Origin: Diplolepis rosae
Taxonomy: Eukaryota > Arthropoda > Insecta > Hymenoptera > Diplolepididae
NCBI GenBank assembly: GCA_030998225.1
Contig: JAPYXD010000250.1
Coordinates: 620,001 to 684,000 of the forward strand
Direction of reading: 5' to 3'
DNA length: 64,000 nucleotides
Part shown: one piece after another, positions 22,118 to 30,647 of the stretch
Position numbering within the stretch: the first letter of the stretch is position 1
Layout: each line of letters starts with the position of its first letter
Program-made: the position numbers and the translations under genes
The notes under the pieces: generated by a model
What the model was told of the DNA's origin: nothing
What the model saw: the letters and a program-made list of their open reading frames with translations, nothing else
The model's database searches: none

Positions 22118-23629
22118 TTTAATGGGTTTTAGATTTTGAAAGACTATATAAAATTGTTGTAGATATTCAGAGTACCAAAAATAAATGCAAGTTGATAAAA
22201 ATACAAGGACTAATGCCAGAAAGAGTGTAAAAATAATGATTTTTAATAACAAATTTAAATTTAAAGAAAGAAATCGACCGCGGAAAACTGTTTCTCAAAA
22301 TTCCAAGAAGTTAATACCCATAAAAAAAAAAATCCTTCTTAGTGAGCACGCCAAAATGCAATGAATTCTTCATGTTATAAATTGCAAAACTGAGTTCGAT
22401 TAATCAATTGAGCAAGGACATCGGTCAGCCATAAAGAAACGCTGCGAAAAATAAAAATTTTTATAAATACATTACATAATAAAATTTGTTAAAAATGTTG
22501 TTTAAAAATTCAAAGATAAGCAACATTAATTATCGAAATGTATCACTGGATAATACTTCGTTGATATAATTTAAAGTAGTAAAAATCATTAAATAAGTTA
22601 ATTCAGTCTTACAATTTTGGAGTAATAGCCTTGCGAAAATTTTCTTAAATTAATAAAAAACAAAATTTCATAAAATATAAATTATTTAATAAATTAAAGG
22701 CACATCGTTGAAAAAATTGGTGATAAGAAGTAAAAGTGTGAAAATGTATACGTTTGATATAAAATTTTGACTCGTTGAGTAAAAATAGATTCAAATAGAT
22801 CGTTAAAAAAAAAAAAATTGATTTGTAAGATATAAATAAATTCAAATAGGTCGTCATAAAATTAGACAAAATATCCAATCATTATAGTTAATATATCACA
22901 GATTATATCACAAATAGTGAAGTCAAGTTTTACATAATTGGTTGACGCTCGGAGTATTGTAAATCAGTATAAATTTGAAAAGGTGAAGTTTTGACAGTTA
23001 AATATAATCACAAGAAGTAATTATTAAAATTAGACAATATCATGAAGAGTTCTTCAAATTACTGTACAAAATTAATACAAATGGCTAGAAAAAGAATATA
23101 AATATAAAATCTAATTTCGAACTTGATGAAAAATATTAGATCGAATAAATACTACAGCGGTTAATTAGAATTTCGAGGCAAAGCTATAACATTGGAATCC
23201 AAATGGGCGAAGCGTAAACAATTTTGACCTTTTGTGTCAAAGAAATAATATTCGTCTGACACCAGAATTATCTTTGAATACAAGGAAGATTTAAAATAAA
23301 ATTTCAATATTCATTTTAAATTGAAATATAACTTAGCTTGGCGTATAAATGATGCTTAGTAGAATTCCTTCCAGATTGCGAAATCCAACAAGCCAGACAA
23401 AATTGCGTTGCTTAAAATTTGAAGATTGTACTGGGCGAAGTTAAACCTCAAATACTCCCATGGCGTCAATTTTTAGATGTAACCAGTTATAAGATGAATA
23501 GTTGACTGACTTTATATTTGTGAAATTGCTCCAACATCGTTCCTGATGTTAAAGTTTATCGTTTGCAAATTAAATGCCGAGAAGAGACGCCATTATTGTA
23601 ACCGGCGTCTTTTTCCTGGACATGATAGC
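22118..23629 (-). other. Long AT-rich leader of the nested element
   Basis: About 1.5 kb between the primer-binding site and gag, unusually long for this clade. No ORF is supported; a 77-codon Phe/Leu-rich frame at 22645-22878 reflects AT-rich composition. Confidence 0.5.
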
Positions 23630-23648
23630 AATCACGTCGGGGTCACCA
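23630..23648 (-). promoter_or_regulatory. Primer-binding site of the nested element, tRNA-Trp
   Basis: On the minus strand TGGTGACCCCGACGTGATT is complementary to the 3' end of insect tRNA-Trp as I recall it. It lies 3 nt from the 5' LTR. A tRNA-Trp primer is characteristic of CsRn1-clade elements. Confidence 0.85.
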
Positions 23649-23651
23649 CTT

Positions 23652-23920
23652 TGTAGAGCTTTGGTTGGATACTTATATATATATCAGGATGGGAGTCTAC
23701 TATCCCAGGTCGACATCGGTGGCAATAATATTCAAGACACCATTAACGATAAAAAGGTATTTATTTATTTAACAAACTTAACAGTGACGTGTAAACGTCT
23801 TGTCGCAAGGAACAACTGGTCGTCAACTAGTGAATAATCATGGCCGCCGCTGCGGCATAGACTAGGTGTGCGCAAGATGGGGAACTCACTAAGTCCAATT
23901 ACATTGGTTCGTTCCCTACA
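23652..23920 (-). repeat. 5' LTR of the nested element
   Basis: 269 bp, TGTAGGGAAC...CTCTACA on the minus strand; the same sequence as 17472-17740. Confidence 0.93.
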
Positions 23921-25111
23921 GCAAAGGCAATGCTACCGACACCTGCAGCTCAAGAAAACCTCGCAAGGCTATTAAGAGGTAAATTAACTGGAGAAGCCAG
24001 AAAATGCATTTTTGGTTCTACTTATACAACAATAGAAGAATTGATAGAAAAATTGAAAAGAGTATATGCCCCTGCGAAAAGCGTGTACCAGTTACAGGGA
24101 GAATTAGGTAATACATTTATGTGGGAAAGAGAAAATGTACTTTCCTATGCTGCTAGGATAAAAGAAATTGCCGACAAAATCGAAGATGCTCACAGGCTCA
24201 ATAATAATGGTCAGGTAGATAATAATTTTAAAGTAAACCTTGAAAAAGACGTAATTCAATGTTTTATACGCGGTTTGCGTCCTGAGTTAGAAATTCGTGT
24301 TGAAGAAAAGGATACTTTTAAAGAAGTTATTAGCGACAGTATTGATATAGAACGAAGATTAGCTGCAAATTCCGCACTACGAAGAAATAAAAATATGGAT
24401 TATTCAAAAAGTGACGAATCATCTAATAATAAAAATAACAAAACAACCCGATTTAACGTAGCACTTGAAAACAAAACTATTTGTTTAATTTGTAAAAAAC
24501 CAGGTCACACAACTGAAAAATGTTTTCATTTAAGTAAAGCTCAAGATGCAGTTTTTAATAATAAACAAAAAAATTTTTTGTTGCGTCCTAACCAACAAGG
24601 ATATAGTAATTTCAATGGTCAAAGAAGTAATAATAATAATAATTTTGCAAGAAACAATTACAATAATTTTTCGAATAACAATTTTTTAAGAAATAAAAAT
24701 CATAATTTTAATAACAATAACAATAATAATTTGCAAAATAGAAATAATAATTATAAAAACAATAATAATAATGTTTTACAACAAAGACACAACAATAATA
24801 ACAATTTTCCTAGAAATTTTTACAATAATAACAATAATGTTAATAATAATAATAGACAATGGAATCCAGGACAGTATCAAAACTTTAACTTAGGACAGTC
24901 TCAAAATCGAAATAAACCATATGAATATAGGTTTTTACAAAATAATAATAATCAACAAAATTCAAATTATACTGAAGTAGTTTGCAATTATTGTAAAAAA
25001 CCCGGTCATTTAGTACGAGACTGCAAGATACGACCAAATAGCCAATCGCAAACAGCTCATCAGGAAAACTCCAAAGCTCTCCCCAGCACGGGTGCACTGA
25101 GGAAAGCATAA
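23921..25111 (+). pseudogene. gag: gag, 3' part: capsid and nucleocapsid
   Basis: Continuation of the giant element's Gag after the nested insertion. The capsid region shows ARLLRGKLTGEARKCI and the helix-rich YQLQGELGNTFMWERENVLSYAARI. Two CCHC knuckles follow: C-LI-C-KKPG-H-TTEK-C (24482-24523) and C-NY-C-KKPG-H-LVRD-C (24983-25024). Between them is a roughly 150-residue linker made mostly of Asn with Phe, Arg and Tyr, an unusual low-complexity, prion-like insertion in a nucleocapsid. The ORF ends at TAA 25109. Pol overlaps in the -1 frame. Gag would assemble particles and package RNA; at present it is disconnected from its start codon. Confidence 0.88.
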
Positions 25112-25230
25112 ATCGAGAACTACTGGCATCCAATTCTAACGATCATACAACAACAACAATAAATATTTCAAAGTCCACTTCAATTCCATCAATTATAATA
25201 TCAACGGAAGGTTTAAAAAACCCAACACAC

Positions 25231-27852
25231 ATGATGATTGATACTGGTGCTGCTCGAAATTTAATTAAACAAAAGGTTCTCAACCCTGAAGTACCAATAA
25301 ATAGCCAAAACGTATTAAAACTTACAGGAATTAATGATTTACCACTTTACACATTAGGACAAGTAAAAATAAACATTTTTGGTTACCCAACAATATTTAA
25401 CATTATTCCGAATGAAGTCCCAGTAGAAGAAGATGGAGTATTGGGATCAGAATTTTTTCAAGATAATAGAGTGAATATAAACTATACTTCAAAATGCTTA
25501 GAAATTGAGAACCACTGTTACCCTTTTAAATCTACCAATACATTTACTATTCCAGCTCGAACAGTTACAACATTTTATGTTAATATAAAAAATACAGAAA
25601 AGAGTGAAGGGTATGTACCTCGATTACATATCCAAGATGGCGTCTACGTAGGTGACGCAGTTGTAAAAAATCACAGAGGAAAAGCTTATTTAAAATTTGC
25701 AAACACAAATGAAATCCCAATTACATTATCCGTCCCATTAGTTAATTTAGAAGACTTTGAAGAACAAGAATGCTATAAACAAATTGAAAATTTAATTAAT
25801 TTCAAACAAACAAATAACGAAGATTTAGCAAGTAAAATATTAAATAACTTTTTAAAAACTGACAATTCTCTAATTAACTCATGCAAATTTTATAATGTAA
25901 CAGACGAAGACAGAGTAGAATGTATTAAAAAACTTCTTCGATTAGACCATTTAAATCAAGATGAATATGAACATGTAGAAAAATTAATTAAAAATAATGC
26001 AGACAGATTTCAAATCCCAGGAGAACCACTTGAAGCTACTAATGTATTACAACATTCAATTCCTACTGTAGATGACGCTCCAATTTTTTCAAGACAATAT
26101 AGATTTCCCCCAGTTCACAAGGAAGAAATTACAAGACAAGTCGATGAATTATTAAAAAATAAAATAATCAAGCCCTCACAATCACCATATAACACTCCAG
26201 TGTGGATAGTTCCTAAAAAACCTGATTCTCAAGGAAAAATAAAATGGAGAATGGTTCTTGATTTTCGTAAATTAAATGAAAAAACAATTGGCGATTCGTA
26301 TCCTTTACCTAATATAAACGATATACTTGATTCTCTAGGATCAGCAAAATATTTTTCAGTGTTTGATTTAGCTACCGGTTTTCACCATATAAAAATGGAT
26401 CCAAAAGACTCGCATAAAACCGCGTTTTCTACACCTCACGGTCATTACGAATTCGATAGAATGCCTTTCGGTTTAAAAACTGCACCTGCCACATTTCAAA
26501 GATTAATGGATTTAACATTAACTGGATTAATAGGAACGGAACTTTTTGTATATCTCGATGACATAGTTATATATGCAAATACTCTAGAAGAGCACGAAAT
26601 TAAATTTAACAATTTAGCAGAAAGACTTAGAAAAGCAAATCTTCACTTACAACCAGACAAATGCGAATTTTTACGACCTGAAGTAGGATATTTAGGTCAT
26701 ATAATTGATAAAAATGGAGTACGTCCAGATCCAAAAAAGATAATAGCTGTAAAAAACTTTCCAGTCCCAAAAACACAGAAAAATGTTAAACAATTTTTAG
26801 GCTTAGCAGGATATTATAGACGATTTATTGATGGATTTTCAAAAATTGCAAGTCCTTTAAATCAACTTCTGAAAAAAGATACACCTTTTAATTGGACAGA
26901 AAAACAACAAGCAGCTTTCGAAATTTTAAAAGCAAAATTATGTGAAGAACCACTTTTACAACGACCTGATTTTTCTCAACCTTTTATACTCACAACAGAT
27001 GCCTCAGGATTTGCAATAGGAGGTATTTTATCACAAGGTAAAATAGGTAAAGATAAGCCAATAGCATATGCTTCACGTAGTCTAAGTGATACTGAGAAAA
27101 AATATGATACATATGAGAAAGAAGCTCTTGCTATAATATTTTGTGTAACTCATTTTCGTCCTTATTTGTATGGGAGAAAATTTACTTTAGTGACTGATCA
27201 CAAACCTCTAGTTTGGTTTCAAAATTCTAAAGACCCTTGTTCACGAGTTTCACGTTGGAGACTGAAACTCGCAGAATATGATTTTGATGTAATTTACAAA
27301 GCAGGAAAAATGAATGTAAATGCAGACGCTCTCTCAAGAAACCCTATTGATGATAACAAAGAGAAATCAAGATATTTACAAGTTGACGCCAATGATACTT
27401 TTATGACTTCCCAAGAAAAAATGTTTTCAAAGAAAACTTTTACAAGAAAAAAACAAGAAAACTCTAAAAATGAGGTAAGACCTTCAAAACGAAGAAACTT
27501 GAATCCAGAAATCGTACCAGACGACGTAGATCGTTTTAGCGAAATTTCGGAAGCCCAAATATTAAATATCGACTCAAAAATCCCAGAATATTTCCAGGAA
27601 TTTCTTAGTGAAGAATTATTTAGTGAGATTGGTAAGAATATTTTAAAATACACAAATTTATTCAAAAATATGGCTTCAAGACTTATTTTTATGACAATAT
27701 TTTTATTAAGTCCAGTTTTTTTAAAAAAAATACGAAAATTTATCATGGAAAACTATTACTACGAGAGCTCAAAAGAGAATAGAGCAAGAAAAAGCAAAAA
27801 ATTTGAATCGAAACGAAACTCAAGAAAAATTAGACGAAAATTTTTCTTCTAA
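25231..27852 (+). CDS. pol: pol, part A: protease, reverse transcriptase, RNase H
   Basis: First Met is at 25231, but the frame is open further upstream across the gag stop (-1 relative to gag), so a Gag-Pol frameshift product is expected. The protease motif is MMIDTGAARNL (residues 1-11). A 250-residue spacer with a YVGDAVVKN-type fold precedes RT. RT has VLDFRKLNEK, SVFDLATGFHH, MPFGLKTAPATFQ and the catalytic YLDD at 441-444. RNase H has TTDASGFAIGG (Asp 590), the YEKEALAI helix and TDHKPLVW (Asp 656), ending at NADALSRNP. A Lys-rich linker follows. The frame stops at 27852 after a T7A8 run (27716-27730); integrase continues in the +1 frame. It converts the RNA genome to DNA. Confidence 0.93.
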   Translation: MMIDTGAARNLIKQKVLNPEVPINSQNVLKLTGINDLPLYTLGQVKINIFGYPTIFNIIPNEVPVEEDGVLGSEFFQDNRVNINYTSKCLEIENHCYPFKSTNTFTIPARTVTTFYVNIKNTEKSEGYVPRLHIQDGVYVGDAVVKNHRGKAYLKFANTNEIPITLSVPLVNLEDFEEQECYKQIENLINFKQTNNEDLASKILNNFLKTDNSLINSCKFYNVTDEDRVECIKKLLRLDHLNQDEYEHVEKLIKNNADRFQIPGEPLEATNVLQHSIPTVDDAPIFSRQYRFPPVHKEEITRQVDELLKNKIIKPSQSPYNTPVWIVPKKPDSQGKIKWRMVLDFRKLNEKTIGDSYPLPNINDILDSLGSAKYFSVFDLATGFHHIKMDPKDSHKTAFSTPHGHYEFDRMPFGLKTAPATFQRLMDLTLTGLIGTELFVYLDDIVIYANTLEEHEIKFNNLAERLRKANLHLQPDKCEFLRPEVGYLGHIIDKNGVRPDPKKIIAVKNFPVPKTQKNVKQFLGLAGYYRRFIDGFSKIASPLNQLLKKDTPFNWTEKQQAAFEILKAKLCEEPLLQRPDFSQPFILTTDASGFAIGGILSQGKIGKDKPIAYASRSLSDTEKKYDTYEKEALAIIFCVTHFRPYLYGRKFTLVTDHKPLVWFQNSKDPCSRVSRWRLKLAEYDFDVIYKAGKMNVNADALSRNPIDDNKEKSRYLQVDANDTFMTSQEKMFSKKTFTRKKQENSKNEVRPSKRRNLNPEIVPDDVDRFSEISEAQILNIDSKIPEYFQEFLSEELFSEIGKNILKYTNLFKNMASRLIFMTIFLLSPVFLKKIRKFIMENYYYESSKENRARKSKKFESKRNSRKIRRKFFF

Positions 27853-30001
27853 ACCTCTTATGAAAAAACCACGAGGTAGGCCAAGAAAAAATCTACTTAC
27901 AAATTTGAAAAATATTCCCTCTCAAACAAAAAGAAAGAGAGGTAGGCCAAGAAAACAAATGTTTGAAAACGAATTACCAGAAATAAATGTGCAAAAGGGA
28001 AGCCGAACAAAAGTAGAATCAGATTCCGACTCTGATCCTGATTATTTAGATTATTTGAAACAAACTCAAGCCAAAAATAAAAAGAAGAAGAATGCCAAGA
28101 AGCCAAAAAATATTAATGAATTTGAAAGTGAAGAAAGTGAGAATTATTTTTCAACCTCAGAAGATGAAATCAACGACATTGAAACCTCACACGAAGGAAA
28201 TGACGGAGAAAATTATGAAGAAAATTGGGAAGAGAATTTTGAAGATGATCTTGAAGACGATTTTGAAAAGAATTTCGAACAGAATTTTGAAGAAAATTTT
28301 GAAGACAATCTTGAGGAAAATTTTGATGAGAAGTTTGAAGAAAACCAAGAAGAAAAATTGGAAGAAGAATTTGAAGAGCCTTATTTTGAAGAAAATTTGA
28401 GATTAAACCGAAGATCTCAAATAAATTGTGAAAAAATCGATAAAGATCATGATAATTATAATCGTCCACCCCCAGAACCTCCTCCTATAAACTCTCAAAC
28501 AGAAAAAATTATAACAAAGAAAAATTTAGTTGAATGTCGCGATCAATTAACTATGCGAAAAGATAATTATGCATATTTTGTTACAACAAATGGAACTCCT
28601 CGCGACAACGGATCAAAAATTTTAGAAAAACGTGAAACTTTACCAAAATTTAAAAATTTACAAAAGGGGATAGCAAAAGAGATTAAAAAAGGAAACTACT
28701 ACCATTTTGCACTTCCAATTGAAGAAGAAACTAAAGATAATTTATCTGAAACTTTAAATAATATAAAATTATCAATTCATTCATTACATGAATTATCTCA
28801 AAAATTTAAATTACGATCTATTAGTATATCAAAAACTTCCAGAATTAATCATATACCTTGGGAAGAAGTGAAATCAATTTTCGATTCAATTTTTTCAAAT
28901 TCAACTACAAAAATTATAGTTTGCAATGGAATAACGCAATATCCAACAAAGGAACAACGAACTCATTTAATTGAAGAAGCTCACTCCTCAGCATTAGGAG
29001 GCCATAAAGGCGTTACAAAAACTTATAGCCGAATTCGCCAAAAATTTTTTTGGGAAAATATGAAAGTAGACATTCAAAAATATATTCAAGGCTGTTTACA
29101 ATGTCAACTGAAAAAATTAATCAGAGTCAAAACAAAAAACCCTATGGTAATCACTGACACACCCAATACTGCTTTTGAAAAAATATCAATGGACATTGTT
29201 GGTCCACTACCTGAAACAAAATCTGGTAACTTATATATTCTAACGATACAAGACAATTTTACCAAATATTCTTTAGCAATACCTCTTCCTAATCACCAAG
29301 CTAGTACGATAGCAGATGCTTTCGTGAAAAAATTTATTTGCATATTTGGATCACCGAAAGGAGTACTTACTGACCAAGGCAGAGATTTTTCAAGTAATTT
29401 ATTAAAAAGATTGGCAAAACGTTTTAGAATTAAACAATTTCGTACCACAGCATTTCACCCTCAATCAAACGGGTCATTAGAACGTTCACATCATATTTTA
29501 GGAGAATATCTCAAACAATTTGTTGCAAAAAATTCAGAATGGGATGATTGGCTTGAACTAGCAATGTTCTCATATAATACTAGTGTACATGAAGGCACAA
29601 AATGCACACCCTATGAATTGGTTTTTGGTAAACTAGCTCGTGAACCTTCCAGTGAACCTTTATCACAACAAGAAAAATTACAAACATATGACGATTATTT
29701 AATTAATTTCGTAACACAACTACATGAAATGCGAACACAAGCAAGAGAAAATCTTATTTCAGCAAAAGAAAAATCGAAATTATATTATGACAAAAAAATA
29801 AGTCCTTTAGAAGTAAAAATTGGAGATTACGTGTTTTTATTAAAAGGAGGAAAAATTAAAGAACTTGACAGCCATTATACAGGGCCTTATGAAATATTGG
29901 AAGTGTTAGGAAAAGGGAATGTCAAAATAAGCTATAAAGGCAAACCTACTGTTGTCCACATTAATAGACTAAAACGCTCACATGTGCAAGTACAAAAGTA
30001 A
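27725..30001 (+). CDS. pol: pol, part B: AT-hook/acidic linker and integrase
   Basis: The frame is open from 27725; numbering below is from 27803. Two AT-hook cores (RGRPRK near residues 23-29 and 48-53) are followed by a strongly acidic tract of about a dozen degenerate E-E-N-F-E units (about 135-195). Integrase then has an HHCC module (H394, H401, C431, C434) and a DDE core with D464, D524 and E560 (35 residues between the last two, the canonical spacing), then a C-terminal GPYEILEVLGKGNVKISYKG module (SH3-like/GPY). The reading frame is +1 relative to part A, most simply from one extra base in the T7A8 run. AT-hooks bind the minor groove of AT-rich DNA and could influence target choice (inference). 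Confidence 0.9.
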   Translation, partial: KKYENLSWKTITTRAQKRIEQEKAKNLNRNETQEKLDENFSSKPLMKKPRGRPRKNLLTNLKNIPSQTKRKRGRPRKQMFENELPEINVQKGSRTKVESDSDSDPDYLDYLKQTQAKNKKKKNAKKPKNINEFESEESENYFSTSEDEINDIETSHEGNDGENYEENWEENFEDDLEDDFEKNFEQNFEENFEDNLEENFDEKFEENQEEKLEEEFEEPYFEENLRLNRRSQINCEKIDKDHDNYNRPPPEPPPINSQTEKIITKKNLVECRDQLTMRKDNYAYFVTTNGTPRDNGSKILEKRETLPKFKNLQKGIAKEIKKGNYYHFALPIEEETKDNLSETLNNIKLSIHSLHELSQKFKLRSISISKTSRINHIPWEEVKSIFDSIFSNSTTKIIVCNGITQYPTKEQRTHLIEEAHSSALGGHKGVTKTYSRIRQKFFWENMKVDIQKYIQGCLQCQLKKLIRVKTKNPMVITDTPNTAFEKISMDIVGPLPETKSGNLYILTIQDNFTKYSLAIPLPNHQASTIADAFVKKFICIFGSPKGVLTDQGRDFSSNLLKRLAKRFRIKQFRTTAFHPQSNGSLERSHHILGEYLKQFVAKNSEWDDWLELAMFSYNTSVHEGTKCTPYELVFGKLAREPSSEPLSQQEKLQTYDDYLINFVTQLHEMRTQARENLISAKEKSKLYYDKKISPLEVKIGDYVFLLKGGKIKELDSHYTGPYEILEVLGKGNVKISYKGKPTVVHINRLKRSHVQVQK

Positions 30002-30226
30002 ATAAATAAAAATAGAAACAAAATATCTGTACCTTAATTAAAAAAAAAAAAATATATATATATTTATATATATACATATACAACTTAAATAAGATATAGA
30101 AATTTTATTTTGTCGATAAATAGTAAAAATATAAAAAATAAAATTTTTTTTTGTTATGAAAATATATGTTTTATATATAAAATAAAAAATATATATAAAA
30201 CAAAATAAAAATGAATTTTCAGACAT
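30002..30226 (+). other. Spacer between pol and the accessory genes
   Basis: Very AT-rich, with a (TA)n tract at about 30051-30085. No ORF supported. Confidence 0.6.
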
Positions 30227-30241
30227 AACACATTATTCCAG
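30227..30241 (+). promoter_or_regulatory. Splice acceptor for the CARD gene
   Basis: 'cattattccag' ending AG at 30240-30241, with a possible branch point 'ataac' about 15 nt upstream. The start codon follows 5 nt later. Confidence 0.5.
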
Positions 30242-30246
30242 ATATA

Positions 30247-30528
30247 ATGGAACAAATTCATCGCAAACGCATAGATGATCTCATTGAAATAGTTCCCTGT
30301 TTTATCGACATGGTAGCTCTCTGGCCATACTTAATTCAAACTGGAATTTTTAAGAAAGACGACTGCAATATCCCCACATGGAACAGAAATCTAAACAATC
30401 CAGAAATATTAAAAGACATTTTTTCAACAATCAAAACAAGAGGACCGGACGCATACAAAAATTTAATTCTCAGTTTACGGCTATCAAATCACATTGTCAT
30501 AGCCGACATGTTGGATATAATGAACTAG
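30247..30528 (+). CDS. CARD-only protein
   Basis: 93 aa made up almost entirely of one death-fold domain of the CARD type. The visible pattern is a first helix RKRIDDLIEIV, a LWPYLIQTGIFKKDDCN helix pair, and the signature ILKDIFSTIKTRGPDAY followed by LILSLRLSNHIVIADML. The RGP-x-AY motif with a following hydrophobic helix is typical of the CARDs of initiator caspases of the Dronc/caspase-9 type. There is no catalytic domain, so it would act as a decoy or adaptor. The likely partner is the Dark(Apaf-1)/Dronc apoptosome and the likely effect is blocking of caspase activation; the sequence does not show whether it inhibits or activates. It overlaps the 5' extension of the next frame but not its likely start. 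It probably derives from a host gene (inference). Confidence 0.8.
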   Translation: MEQIHRKRIDDLIEIVPCFIDMVALWPYLIQTGIFKKDDCNIPTWNRNLNNPEILKDIFSTIKTRGPDAYKNLILSLRLSNHIVIADMLDIMN

Positions 30529-30630
30529 GAACGCAAAATACAAAAAGTAAATCAATAACTTCAAAAATATACATATTTAATGATAAAACATTTTCCTATT
30601 CTTATATTACAAAGCAAGCTGCTAATTGGA

Positions 30631-30645
30631 ACCTCCTTTTTCCAG
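30631..30645 (+). promoter_or_regulatory. Splice acceptor for glycoprotein 1
   Basis: 'acctcctttttccag' ends AG at 30644-30645; the ATG begins 2 nt later. This is a textbook pyrimidine tract and it also decides the start codon. Confidence 0.6.
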
Positions 30646-30647
30646 AG

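Larger units (their letters stand above)
17472..23920 (-). mobile_element. Nested CsRn1-clade Ty3/gypsy element
   Basis: 6449 bp with 269-bp LTRs (17472-17740, 23652-23920) that look identical, and a GCAA duplication (17468-17471, 23921-23924). Orientation is opposite to its host. A tRNA-Trp primer site and a CHCC rather than CCHC zinc knuckle are hallmarks of the CsRn1 clade. It encodes Gag (22117-21230), then Pol in the -1 frame. Pol is disrupted in RNase H near 19650. The leader between primer site and gag is about 1.5 kb. Confidence 0.92.

Noticed and set aside
23574..23837. 87-codon plus-strand ORF across the nested LTR
   Set aside because: It reads through the LTR against the element's orientation; the same frame appears at the other LTR by duplication.
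28092..28400. Lys/Ile-rich 102-codon frame over the acidic repeat, and its antisense counterpart
   Set aside because: Produced by the repeated GAA/GAT codons of the integrase linker read in other frames.
30378..30647. N-terminal extension of envelope 1 (open frame for 90 codons upstream)
   Set aside because: It overlaps the CARD gene, is basic and low in hydrophobic pattern, has no ATG in a good place, and lies upstream of the splice acceptor and signal peptide.
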